Shown: piece after piece, positions 20,338-28,590 of the stretch
Layout: each line of letters starts with the position of its first letter
Numbering within the stretch: position 1 is the stretch's first letter
From: Thermosynechococcus sp. CL-1
GTDB taxonomy: Bacteria; Cyanobacteriota; Cyanobacteriia; Thermosynechococcales; Thermosynechococcaceae
Assembly (NCBI RefSeq): GCF_008386235.1
Contig: NZ_CP040671.1
Span: 1,738,001-1,802,000 of the forward strand
Length of the DNA: 64,000 bases
Reading direction: 5' to 3'
Position numbers and translations under genes: made by a program
The notes under the pieces: generated by a model
Seen by the model: only the letters and a program-made list of their open reading frames with translations
What the model was told of the DNA's origin: nothing
Databases searched by the model: none

Positions 20338-21600
20338 GTGAGTGATCCGCTGACGGCGGCGCTAAGTCCCTACGCCCGCTTTGGGGTGCGCCTTGGCCTT
20401 GAACCCATCCAAGCGCTGCTGAGTGCTTTGGGGTCTCCCCAGTTACAGGTGCCCTTGATCCACGTTGCGGGGACAAATGGCAAAGGGTCGGTGTGTGCCT
20501 ATTTGGATAGTGTTTTGCGGGCGGCGGGCTATCGCACGGGACGTTATACTTCACCCCATCTGTTGAGTTGGTGTGAGCGCATTTGTGTCGATGGTGAACC
20601 CATTGCCCCTGAGGTCTTTTTGACCTTGATTCAACACATTAAAGCGGTACTGCCACAGGTGGCTTATCCCCCCAGTCAGTTTGAAGTGATCACGGCGGCG
20701 GCATGGTTGTATTTTGCCCAGCAGCGGGTGGATGTGGCGGTGATAGAGGTGGGCTTGGGGGGGCGCTTGGATGCCACCAATGTATGTCAGCCCCCTTTGG
20801 TGAGTGTGATTACCTCCATCGGTTGGGATCATTGGCAGCGGTTGGGCAATACCTTGGGGGCGATCGCTGGCGAAAAAGCAGGTATTCTCAAGCCGGGCGT
20901 GCCAGCCGTCATTGGCCCTGTTCCCCCCGAGGCAGAGGCGGTGATTGCGCAGCGTTTGGAAGCTTTGGGGTGCCCCGCGATCTGGCCAGAACCAGCCCAG
21001 TGGTGTGCAAAGCGGCCGGGATGGGCGATTTGGAGGGGGATGGAGTACCCCTTGCCCTTGGCTGGAGAAATGCAGTTGGTCAATTCAGCGATCGCGATCG
21101 CCACGCTACAACAGTTACAATCTCAAGGCTGGCAGATTTCCCGAGAAGCGATTCAACAGGGAATGGCGCAAACCCGCTGGCCGGGACGACTGCAATGGTT
21201 ACAGTGGCAAGGGCGCAAACTGCTCATTGATGGTGCCCACAATGCTCCTGCCGCCGCCTACCTACGGCAATACGTGGATCAACTGGGCTGGACAGAGGTG
21301 ACATGGGTGGTGGGGATGCTCGCCAATAAGGATCATGAGGGGATTCTCAAACATCTCCTGCGAGGGGGCGATCGCCTGTGGTTGGTACCCGTACCGGATC
21401 ACGCTAGCGCTGACTTAGAGGACTTGAAGGCACTTGCCTACACCTGTTGCCCTGAGTTAGGGGAATGCCGTCTTTTTAAGGAGGTGACTGAGGCACTCGA
21501 TAGGGCAGGCGATCGCTGTGTGGTCTGTGGCTCCCTTTACTTAATTGCTGGCGTTTTGGGGGCGATCGCAAGCAAAGGTTCTCAAGCAACTAGACTTTGA
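20338..21600 (+). CDS. folC: Folylpolyglutamate synthase / dihydrofolate synthase
   Basis: FolC adds glutamates to folates and in many bacteria also makes dihydrofolate from dihydropteroate. The product (420 residues from GTG at 20338) has the Mur-ligase-type P-loop HVAGTNGKGSVCAYL, GRYTSPHLLSWCERI, FEVITAAAWLYFAQ, EVGLGGRLDATNV and LIDGAHNAPAAAYLRQY. I prefer GTG 20338 because SDPLTAALSPYARFGVRLGLE aligns with the start of other cyanobacterial FolC proteins. An ATG at 20290 would add 16 residues and overlap the MORN gene by 31 bases. Neither has a strong ribosome site. Confidence 0.92.
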   Translation: MSDPLTAALSPYARFGVRLGLEPIQALLSALGSPQLQVPLIHVAGTNGKGSVCAYLDSVLRAAGYRTGRYTSPHLLSWCERICVDGEPIAPEVFLTLIQHIKAVLPQVAYPPSQFEVITAAAWLYFAQQRVDVAVIEVGLGGRLDATNVCQPPLVSVITSIGWDHWQRLGNTLGAIAGEKAGILKPGVPAVIGPVPPEAEAVIAQRLEALGCPAIWPEPAQWCAKRPGWAIWRGMEYPLPLAGEMQLVNSAIAIATLQQLQSQGWQISREAIQQGMAQTRWPGRLQWLQWQGRKLLIDGAHNAPAAAYLRQYVDQLGWTEVTWVVGMLANKDHEGILKHLLRGGDRLWLVPVPDHASADLEDLKALAYTCCPELGECRLFKEVTEALDRAGDRCVVCGSLYLIAGVLGAIASKGSQATRL

Positions 21601-21730
21601 CGCTCATCCCGCTAACGCTAGGCGTATAGCAGGAGATTCCCCGTTCACAGAGTCTTGACTAGATGACCCGAAAGTCATCCCCGCCAGAACCTCTCTAGGG
21701 GCACTCATGCCAACGGATTGATAAGGAGAC

Positions 21731-21961
21731 ACTTATTTCTACGGCACAGAGCCAAACGATTTCCTCAAAGCCCATGCCCATGACTTTGTGCCCCAAGGGC
21801 AAATTCTCTCCCTCGCCGAAGGGGAAGGGCGTAATGCCGTCTATCTTGCTCAAGAACGGGGAGTTTCCATTACTACCTATCACTGCGATCTGCGGGATGT
21901 TGACCTTGGTGAAAATGCGTGGGATGGGATTATTGTTATTTTTTGCCATCTGCCACCGGAG
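21731..21961 (+). pseudogene. Class I SAM methyltransferase (TehB-like) remnant
   Basis: An open frame without a valid start reads TYFYGTEPNDFLKAHAHD, then GQILSLAEGEGRNAVYLAQ, which is SAM-binding motif I of the small TehB-like methyltransferases common in cyanobacteria, then directly ERGVSITTYHCDLRD and WDGIIVIFCHLPPE. In intact homologues roughly 25-30 residues (end of motif I strand, motif II acidic loop) lie between AVYLAQ and ERGVSITT, and a C-terminal half follows CHLPP. Both are missing here, and a TAA precedes the first conserved residues. It is a relic with an internal deletion and a lost 3' half. Confidence 0.75.
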
Positions 21962-21998
21962 CGGAACGGTAAAATCAAGGTAACGTTGTCCTATTGCT

Positions 21999-22391
21999 AT
22001 GCCGCCGCGACGCACCCGTAGCCAAGTCATTATTCTCGATGCCCTTAGAGCCAGTGGCCGAGCGCTCTCGGCACAGGAACTATTTTTGGAACTACGGCAG
22101 CGGCAAACTCCCCTAGGACTGGCAACGGTTTATCGCACCCTCGATAGTCTGCGCATCAATGGTGAGGTGCAAGCACGGGCGTTGCCCAGTGGCGAATTGG
22201 TCTATAGCCTCGTGCAGCAGGATCAACACTACCTCACCTGTTTGCACTGTGGGGCATCGATTCAGATTAACTGCTGCCCAGTCCAGCACTTAGAAGCTGA
22301 GCTACAACAGTCCTACCATTTTGAGATTTTCTACCATACCCTTGAGTTTTTCGGTCTTTGTGCCAAGTGCCAAGTGATGGCGCAGCGCTGA
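21999..22391 (+). CDS. Fur-family metalloregulator, probably Zur-like
   Basis: A 130-residue Fur-family repressor. The winged-helix part (residues about 8-65) has SAQELFLELRQRQTPLGLATVYRTLDSL, and the C-terminal dimer domain has two CxxC pairs (CLHC and CAKC) that bind structural zinc, with HYLTCLHCG and HTLEFFGLC. The short N-terminus and the YHTLEFFGLCxxC ending resemble cyanobacterial Zur rather than iron-sensing Fur or PerR, but this is inference. The start ATG lacks a strong ribosome site. The downstream glycosidase frame overlaps its end if an upstream start is used; no regulatory link is shown. Confidence 0.82.
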   Translation: MPPRRTRSQVIILDALRASGRALSAQELFLELRQRQTPLGLATVYRTLDSLRINGEVQARALPSGELVYSLVQQDQHYLTCLHCGASIQINCCPVQHLEAELQQSYHFEIFYHTLEFFGLCAKCQVMAQR

Positions 22392-22429
22392 AGCGGTATT
22401 CTGGATCAGGCGCGTCTTCGGAAAGTGGT

Positions 22430-24787
22430 GTGATTGAATTTGCCAACTGTACCTGGACACGGGCGATCGCCCAAGGCTGGGAAAATCCCTATCGCGTTCG
22501 CTATGCCAGCAATTTAGACGATGGCCCTTGGCATGGCATGCCCCTTGGTGGCTTTGGCGCGGGCTGTATTGGTCGTTCCTCGGCCGGGGATTTTAATTTC
22601 TGGCATATTGACGGCGGAGAGCACATTTTTGGCACCCTAGCGGCCTGTCAATTTAGTCTTTTTGAGCAGGGAGAGCAGACACAGGCCTACGCCCTAGGGA
22701 CTCCCCCTAACGATGGCCGCCTCAGCACTTGGCAATGGTATCCGGCTGGCAAAGGTATCTACGCTGCCCGCTATCCCCGCAGTTGGTTTGTCTATGAGGG
22801 GGTCTTTAGCGCCCAGATCACCTGCGAACAGTTTTCACCGATTCTGCCCCACAACTACCAAGAAACCAGTTACCCCGTGGCGGTGTTTCTGTGGACGTTT
22901 AGCAATCCCACGGATCAGCCCCTCACCCTCAGCTTGATGTTCTCGTGGCAAAATACCGTCGGTTGGTTTCGCAATACCACCCCTTCCTCTGCCATTGAAA
23001 TCCGCGATGATGGCAGCCCCGTCTATACCTACACGCCCCCTTGGGGTCAAAGTGACGGCAATTTTAATGAACTGATTCAAACAGAGTCCTACCAAGGTTG
23101 GCGACTGCGCCGTACGCCCCACCCGAACCCACCCCAAGAAGGCGATGGTGAATGGGCAGCATTGGTTCCCACAGGCCTTGGTGAGTTTTTTGGCTGTAGT
23201 CGCTGGCAGCCAGAGGGGGATGGGGCACAACTGTGGCAATCATTTTCGGGGGATGGTTCCCTACCAATTGTCAATGATCCAACCCCAGCGGCAGCGGGAG
23301 AACAGGTGGCCGCCGCCTTTGCGGTGCGCTTTGCCTTGGCACCTAGGGAAACAAAACAAATTCCCGTGGTCTTGGCGTGGGACTTTCCTGTGACTGAGTT
23401 TGGCAAGGGCGTGATCTATTACCGTCGCTACACGGATTTTTGCGATCGCAGTGGCACCAACGCTATCACCCTTGCCGCCCGTGGCCTAGAGCATTACAAG
23501 GAATGGCAACAGCAGATTCGCACTTGGCAAGCGCCAATTCTCACCCACCCCGATTGGCCCGACTGGTTCAAGATGGCACTGTGTAATGAGCTATACGTCC
23601 TCAGTAGTGGTGGAACGCTTTGGAGTGCCGCCAGCGATCGCGACCCCGTGGGGCAGTTCGCCGTTCTAGAATGCCTTGACTACCGCTGGTATGAAAGTCT
23701 GGATGTGCGGCTCTATGGCTCCTTTGCCCTGCTGCAACTGTGGCCAGAACTGGAAAAATCCGTAATGCGTGCCTTTGCGCGGGCGATTCCCACCGCTGAT
23801 CCCACCCGGAGAATCATTGGCTACTTCTATCGCGGTGACCCCGAAACCGCCTACAAAGCGCCTCGTAAACTGGCCAATGCCGTGCCCCACGATCTCGGTG
23901 CGCCCAATGAGCATCCTTGGGAAAGGACGAACTACACTGCTTATCAGGACTGCAATCTTTGGAAGGATTTAGCTTCTGACTTTGTCCTTTTGGTCTATCG
24001 CGACTTTTTGTTTACTGGGCAGACGGATCTCGACTTTGCCCGTGAGTGCTGGCCGGCTGTGGTGGCCGCCTTGGCCTATTTGAAACAATTTGACCACGAT
24101 GGCGATGGCCTGCCAGAAAATGGCGGTGCCCCGGATCAAACCTACGATGACTGGAAGCTACAGGGGGTCAGTGCCTACTGTGGTGGCTTGTGGTTGGCAG
24201 CCCTCGAGGCAGCGATCGCCCTCGGCACGATTCTCCAACAACCGCAGGTGGAGACCTACCGCCAGTGGCTCAAGCAAGCTCGCCCCCGCTACCATCAACT
24301 GCTGTGGAATGGCGAGTACTACCGTCTTGATACCGGCAGTGGTTCCGATGTGATCATGGCGGATCAACTGTGTGGCCAGTTCTATGCCCAACTCTTGGGT
24401 TTGGCGGATATTGTGCCCCCAGACTGTTGCGATCGCGCCCTGCGGAAAATTTACGACACCTGTTTTCTCGAATTTCACAATGGCCAGTTGGGTGCCGCCA
24501 ATGGTCTTTTGCCCAATGGTCAACCCGAAAACCCCCACGCTACCCATCCCCTTGAAGTCTGGACAGGGATTAACTTTGGCTTGGCCGCCTTTTTGTGGCA
24601 GCGGGGAATGACCCACGAAGCATGGCGCTTAGCCGAGGTGGTGGTCCGGCAAATCTACGAGAATGGTCTGCAATTTCGTACACCGGAGGCGATTACGGCC
24701 AATGGGACGTTCCGTGCCTGTATGTATCTACGCCCCATGGCCATCTGGGCACTGGCTCTCGTCAGTCAGGGATCACGATCCACCTAA
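22430..24787 (+). CDS. GH116 family glycosidase (GBA2-like)
   Basis: A 785-residue protein from GTG at 22430 (the frame is open back to 22358). It matches family GH116, which includes human non-lysosomal glucosylceramidase GBA2 and archaeal and bacterial beta-glucosidases and beta-xylosidases. The N-terminal beta domain starts with GMPLGGFGAGCIGRSSAGDF. The (alpha/alpha)6 domain has NELYVLSSGGTLW near residue 389, whose Glu matches the catalytic nucleophile, and GGAPDQTYDDWKLQG near residue 570, whose Asp matches the acid/base. Thus both catalytic residues seem kept. No signal peptide is visible, so it is probably cytoplasmic. GGAAAG precedes the GTG by 4 bases. The natural substrate could be a glucolipid or small beta-glucoside. 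Confidence 0.85.
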   Translation: MIEFANCTWTRAIAQGWENPYRVRYASNLDDGPWHGMPLGGFGAGCIGRSSAGDFNFWHIDGGEHIFGTLAACQFSLFEQGEQTQAYALGTPPNDGRLSTWQWYPAGKGIYAARYPRSWFVYEGVFSAQITCEQFSPILPHNYQETSYPVAVFLWTFSNPTDQPLTLSLMFSWQNTVGWFRNTTPSSAIEIRDDGSPVYTYTPPWGQSDGNFNELIQTESYQGWRLRRTPHPNPPQEGDGEWAALVPTGLGEFFGCSRWQPEGDGAQLWQSFSGDGSLPIVNDPTPAAAGEQVAAAFAVRFALAPRETKQIPVVLAWDFPVTEFGKGVIYYRRYTDFCDRSGTNAITLAARGLEHYKEWQQQIRTWQAPILTHPDWPDWFKMALCNELYVLSSGGTLWSAASDRDPVGQFAVLECLDYRWYESLDVRLYGSFALLQLWPELEKSVMRAFARAIPTADPTRRIIGYFYRGDPETAYKAPRKLANAVPHDLGAPNEHPWERTNYTAYQDCNLWKDLASDFVLLVYRDFLFTGQTDLDFARECWPAVVAALAYLKQFDHDGDGLPENGGAPDQTYDDWKLQGVSAYCGGLWLAALEAAIALGTILQQPQVETYRQWLKQARPRYHQLLWNGEYYRLDTGSGSDVIMADQLCGQFYAQLLGLADIVPPDCCDRALRKIYDTCFLEFHNGQLGAANGLLPNGQPENPHATHPLEVWTGINFGLAAFLWQRGMTHEAWRLAEVVVRQIYENGLQFRTPEAITANGTFRACMYLRPMAIWALALVSQGSRST

Positions 24788-24904
24788 AAATTTTGTAATC
24801 TATTTTACATTGTTTCAATTTGTGAAGCCGCGACAATGGTGACCAATGGGCTGCCCGTCTATGATAGTGGGTAGCGCGTCAACAGCCACTTCTTTAGATA
24901 ACCT

Positions 24905-25354
24905 ATGGATAACCTCAGCCAACGTTACCTACGTCTGTGCCAAGCCTATAGCCAACTGGCAGAACGCTATACCAAACTCGATATTGACCACATGACGCTG
25001 CGGGAAAAGCTCGTCCCCTTTTTGATGGCCTTCAAATATTACAAGCAGATGAGTGAGCAACTCGTTGCTGAAAAAGAAGCCCTGCAGCGGGAACTCAACG
25101 ACCTGCGCGATCGCTACCAGTTGCTCGTGAGTCAAAACGGCAATGCCCCCATCAATGAAGAACTGCTCAGTGCCCTTGCTGAAGCAGAGGAGCAGATGGG
25201 ACTCATTGAAGAAACCCTCAAAGAACAGGAGGCTGACCCGGATCCCAACCTGCTTCCCATTGAAAAGCAATTGCTGGAAGAATATACAAAGGGGAGTGGT
25301 GATTTTCAAGCGCTGCTTCCACAATCGTCGAGTCACTCCGGGGTTACTGCCTAG
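24905..25354 (+). CDS. Coiled-coil protein of unknown function
   Basis: A 149-residue soluble protein, predicted mostly alpha-helical. Residues about 5-30 (YLRLCQAYSQLAERYTKLDI) and 55-80 (EQLVAEKEALQRELNDLRDR) show heptad patterns, and the C-terminal third is acidic. I recognise no enzymatic motif. Its TAG stop is immediately followed by the ATG of the histidine kinase, with no bases between, so the two are probably co-translated. A role as scaffold or partner of the kinase is inference from position only. Confidence 0.75.
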   Translation: MDNLSQRYLRLCQAYSQLAERYTKLDIDHMTLREKLVPFLMAFKYYKQMSEQLVAEKEALQRELNDLRDRYQLLVSQNGNAPINEELLSALAEAEEQMGLIEETLKEQEADPDPNLLPIEKQLLEEYTKGSGDFQALLPQSSSHSGVTA

Positions 25355-26512
25355 ATGCTCTGGCCAGCCAGTGAAGAATTTGCTGCCCTCTGTCGTACCC
25401 AATTAGAACTCGTTGTTAACAGCTTGGGTGCCTCTTCACTGGCGGTCTATCTGAGTGAAACCCTCAACGACTCCCCCTCATGGTCTCCCGTTGCTGTCTA
25501 TCCAGAGGCGGCACCCCCCCTGAGCTTACCGTTTCCCCCAACCCTACCACCGCCAACGCAAGCAGCAGAGACCCCGTTAAGCCATCGCCCTCAACAGGTC
25601 GTCTCGTCCTTGGCCAATCAACTGATCCTGCCCCTGATGTACCAAAATTGGGTCTTGGGGGTACTGGTGGCGCAGCGGCAACACCGTCCTTGGCTGGCGG
25701 CAGAGCAGGCACAATTGCAACAGGTGGCGCAAACACTGGCGATCGCCTGCGTCTTGGATCAACGGCAACAATGGCTCAGCCACTCCCCTGCTAGCACACT
25801 GGATCAGCAGCAACAGCGCTTTGATGACCTGCTCCATCAACTGCGCAATCCCGTGGCCGCCATTCGCACCTTTGTCAAGCTCCTGCTCAAACGGTTGGAA
25901 CCCGATCACCAGGGGCGCCCCCTCGCCGAAGGCATTGCCAAGGAAACAGAGCGGCTCATGGCATTGTTGGAGGACTATCGCCAACAGGGCAACGATATTC
26001 CCGTCCTCACGGGCAGCCAGCCCCTACCCCTTGCGGGTAAACCCCTCGATCTAGTTGAAACCCTCTCGCCGCTGATCACCGCCGCCCAAGCCCGTGCGGA
26101 AATGGAAGGCAAAACCTTTGTGGTCGAAATGCCACCCCAACTCCCCCCGATCTGGCTAGAGGAACGGGTGCTGCCGGAGGTGGTGGGGAATCTGCTAGAC
26201 AATGCCTTTAAGTACACCCCCAAAGGCGGCACGATTGGTCTGCACTTGACCCCCACAGCTGCAGGTTTAGAGTTAACGGTTTGGGATACCGGCTGTGGAA
26301 TTCCTCTGGAGGTGCAGCCGCGCCTCTTTGAACGGGGCTACCGCGGGATTCAAGCCGACAGTGGGATTGAGGGCAGTGGCCTTGGCTTAGCAATTGCTCA
26401 AGATCTGCTGCGTCCCTATGGTCTCAGTCTGCGGGTCACCAGTCCCTACGAGGGCGATCGCGGTACGGCCTTTACGTTGACAATTCCCTTGCCAATGAAG
26501 GTGGAACGATGA
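25355..26512 (+). CDS. Soluble histidine kinase with GAF-like sensor
   Basis: A 385-residue sensor kinase without membrane segments. Residues about 5-140 look like a GAF-type sensory domain. The phospho-acceptor H-box is HQLRNPVAAIRTF with His161; the ATPase domain has the N-box EVVGNLLDNAFKYTPKGG, the G1 box VWDTGCGIPLE and the G2 box GSGLGLAIAQDLL. No response regulator is adjacent, as is common in cyanobacteria. It overlaps the next gene by four bases (ATGA), and the coiled-coil gene ends right before it, so the three likely form one unit. The signal is unknown. Confidence 0.9.
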   Translation: MLWPASEEFAALCRTQLELVVNSLGASSLAVYLSETLNDSPSWSPVAVYPEAAPPLSLPFPPTLPPPTQAAETPLSHRPQQVVSSLANQLILPLMYQNWVLGVLVAQRQHRPWLAAEQAQLQQVAQTLAIACVLDQRQQWLSHSPASTLDQQQQRFDDLLHQLRNPVAAIRTFVKLLLKRLEPDHQGRPLAEGIAKETERLMALLEDYRQQGNDIPVLTGSQPLPLAGKPLDLVETLSPLITAAQARAEMEGKTFVVEMPPQLPPIWLEERVLPEVVGNLLDNAFKYTPKGGTIGLHLTPTAAGLELTVWDTGCGIPLEVQPRLFERGYRGIQADSGIEGSGLGLAIAQDLLRPYGLSLRVTSPYEGDRGTAFTLTIPLPMKVER

Positions 26513-27099
26513 GTGCTCTGAAACAGCGCCTCGCCAAAATCAGCAGTCAGGGGCATCAATTCCTCGTGGCGATCTTTGCCCTACCCCTATTGATCTCCGC
26601 CACAACGGGAATCGCCCATCGTCTTGGACGCAGTTGGTTTGGGCTATCTAAAGACTTTGGGCGGGCGATGATGACCCTTCATGAAGGCCGCTATCTGGGG
26701 GAATGGGGCGTGCCGCTCTATGTGTTGGTCATTGGTTTAGGCTTGCTGGGAATCATTGCCACGGGTTTGGGTCTCCTGTGGGGGCGATCGCTGCCGGCGC
26801 AGTGGTCAGCACGGCGGCTGCATCATCTTTTGGCTGCCATTGCAGCATTGCCCTTGCTCGTGAGTGCCACGACGGGAATGGCCTATCGCCTTGGCCGCAA
26901 CTGGTTTGGCCTCTCCAAAGAACAGGCGGCGATTTTCCTGAGCCTGCATCAGGGAACCTATTGGGGCGAGGTGGGGCGTCCCTTCTATGTTCTTTTGGTG
27001 GGTCTGAGTTTGCTGACACTTCTGGCCACGGGACTCTCGATGCTGACTCTCCTGCGACGGCTGCCCCACTGGCGTCCTAGGGTGACCCCGGAGACCTAG
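26509..27099 (+). CDS. PepSY-like membrane protein with internal duplication
   Basis: A 196-residue membrane protein made of two similar halves. Residues about 14-75 and 104-165 align: FLVAIFALPLLISATTGIAH versus LLAAIAALPLLVSATTGMAY, then RLGRSWFGLSK versus RLGRNWFGLSK, and LHEGRYLGEWG versus LHQGTYWGEVG. Each half has two membrane helices, giving four in total. Histidines recur at matching places (HQF/HHL and LHEG/LHQG). The pattern resembles the membrane part of PepSY-associated proteins. ATG overlaps the kinase stop by four bases, which suggests a membrane partner for the otherwise soluble kinase; that is inference. Confidence 0.78.
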   Translation: MSALKQRLAKISSQGHQFLVAIFALPLLISATTGIAHRLGRSWFGLSKDFGRAMMTLHEGRYLGEWGVPLYVLVIGLGLLGIIATGLGLLWGRSLPAQWSARRLHHLLAAIAALPLLVSATTGMAYRLGRNWFGLSKEQAAIFLSLHQGTYWGEVGRPFYVLLVGLSLLTLLATGLSMLTLLRRLPHWRPRVTPET

Positions 27100-27204
27100 C
27101 TGCGAAATGTTACAAACTATGAGCAGGCGTTGCCAAAGGTAAGCGCCTATGGAGTAATAAATACAGCACTTGATCGCGACTGTTATTCCACAAAGGAGTT
27201 GTTC

Positions 27205-27300
27205 ATGGCGCTGACCGATACCCAAGTTTACGTTGCCCTTGTGATTGCGCTGCTGCCTGCGGTGTTGGCATTTCGGCTGTCCACTGAGTTGTACAAGTAG
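27205..27300 (+). CDS. psaM: Photosystem I subunit XII
   Basis: A 31-residue protein, MALTDTQVYVALVIAL followed by LPAVLAFRLSTELYK, with one membrane helix. This matches PsaM, a small photosystem I subunit that helps trimer stability and carotenoid/chlorophyll binding in the thylakoid membrane. AAGGAG lies 7 bases before the ATG. A possible promoter is TTGCCA (27130-27135) with TAATAA 19 bases later. The gene is too short for standard ORF filters. No clear terminator follows. Confidence 0.95.
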   Translation: MALTDTQVYVALVIALLPAVLAFRLSTELYK

Positions 27301-27444
27301 TTGCACCTGTTATCGCTAACTGGCTGCATAACGTCATTTCTCCAAACTAAAATTTATCAGGCGGTTCCCGATGTTGTTGCTAAGACAGGGGGGCTGCTTT
27401 TTTCTTTTTATACTGATAGACAACTCGCCGTTCATGGTTTAGTC

Positions 27445-27771
27445 ATGGTTCACTCTCCTCGAAAAATTCCTGCGATCGCTTGGGAAGCGGGTGCCAAAAT
27501 TGCAGTGAATCTGATCCTGCTCGCCTTTGCCCTAGGGGCGATCGCCAAGCTGGTGCCCTATCAACTCAGTCAACTGCAAAAGCTCCATGCCCTCGAAGCA
27601 GAAGTGGCGCAGCTGGAGGCACGAGTTAAGGAATTGCAACTGGAACAGGAGCGCGATCGCCAACCCCAAGCACGGCAGCGCATTGCCCAAGAGGAGGCCA
27701 ATTTAATTGCTGCCAATCAGCGGCGGATCATCTGGGTACAACCTAAAAACCCCAAGCAAGAACCGGACTAA
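27445..27771 (+). CDS. Small membrane protein with coiled coil
   Basis: A 108-residue protein from ATG at 27445. It has one membrane helix, KIAVNLILLAFALGAIAKLV, near residues 16-35, followed by a heptad-rich helix LQKLHALEAEVAQLEARVKE. This FtsB/DivIC-like layout (short cytoplasmic tail, single helix, coiled coil) is seen but no sequence motif allows a division-protein call. It appears to be a conserved cyanobacterial hypothetical. The frame extends upstream to 27301, but that part is not protein-like. Confidence 0.65.
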   Translation: MVHSPRKIPAIAWEAGAKIAVNLILLAFALGAIAKLVPYQLSQLQKLHALEAEVAQLEARVKELQLEQERDRQPQARQRIAQEEANLIAANQRRIIWVQPKNPKQEPD

Positions 27772-27778
27772 GGCCAGC

Positions 27779-28546
27779 CTAAAACAAGGCCAAGACTAAA
27801 CCACAGACACCACAGAGGGCAGCACTGAGGGACGCATAGGTCATTTTCCGTTTTTGCCGCTTGTACTGCTGGCTAAGTTGATCCTCAACACTCAGGGAAA
27901 TGATGAATTTTTGTCCCCGCTTTTGTGGCTTTTGCAGGCGGAGTATCCCCCCCTGATCCGAGGCCATGCCCACCACTGAAACAGGTTGCCCCAAGGGCAG
28001 CACCCACTCCTGATAGCGATAACCCAGCGTCGTCGTGCTACCAAACCGCCAATTCAATGACAAGAACCCCAAGGAGAAGGCAAAGGAATGGGGTTTATCC
28101 GCAGGCCGCAGTTCGTCTAAGACCTGCAGTGCTTCAATCTCAGCGCCGAGGGGGTTTACCTCAATTTCCCCCTGATGATCTCGCAGAAAAAATAGGGTTG
28201 ACTGCTCATGGCGGCCAATAATTTCCGACTGGCGTTCTCGACGATTGTGGCGATCGCTCCCCTCTTTTTCATACTCACGGCTGATGATTGTTTTGTAATA
28301 AACACAGGGAATACGCTTCACTTCCGAGAGCAAGGGTTGAGACGTGGTGACTTGGCCAACCACCTGCACGTACTCGCGCCAACTGCCGCTACCGATTTCC
28401 TGAGCCACCTGTTGCTGGCATTGCTGTAACTCACGAATAGAGCTAGGGTTGGCCACCTTCATTGCCTTTAACTTCAGCCGATAATAGCCCTCAAGGGCAA
28501 AGAGAAAGGCCGACCCCGTTAAGCAAAGGTGAGCAATAACCCCCAT
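27779..28546 (-). CDS. GIDE-domain membrane protein
   Basis: A 255-residue protein with an N-terminal helix (LCLTGSAFLFALEGYYRL), a central region matching the GIDE domain of the eukaryotic mitochondrial E3 ligase MUL1/MULAN (VQVVGQVTTSQPLLSEVKRI followed by CVYYKTII, STLFFLRDHQGEIEVNPLGA), and a C-terminal helix YASLSAALCGVCGLVLALF. Databases label such bacterial proteins E3 ubiquitin ligase family, but no RING finger is present and cyanobacteria lack ubiquitin, so ligase activity should not be assumed. It is the most downstream gene of a leftward run that starts at pdhB. Confidence 0.72.
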   Translation of the reverse strand: MGVIAHLCLTGSAFLFALEGYYRLKLKAMKVANPSSIRELQQCQQQVAQEIGSGSWREYVQVVGQVTTSQPLLSEVKRIPCVYYKTIISREYEKEGSDRHNRRERQSEIIGRHEQSTLFFLRDHQGEIEVNPLGAEIEALQVLDELRPADKPHSFAFSLGFLSLNWRFGSTTTLGYRYQEWVLPLGQPVSVVGMASDQGGILRLQKPQKRGQKFIISLSVEDQLSQQYKRQKRKMTYASLSAALCGVCGLVLALF

Positions 28547-28590
28547 GACTGGCGCTCAATTCCTCTCTGATGGTTTTAGAGAGAACTGTC

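Noticed and set aside
27355-27420. Possible terminator after psaM (G run followed by TTTTTTCTTTTT)
   Set aside because: The G run cannot form a stable stem with nearby sequence, so no hairpin is supported.
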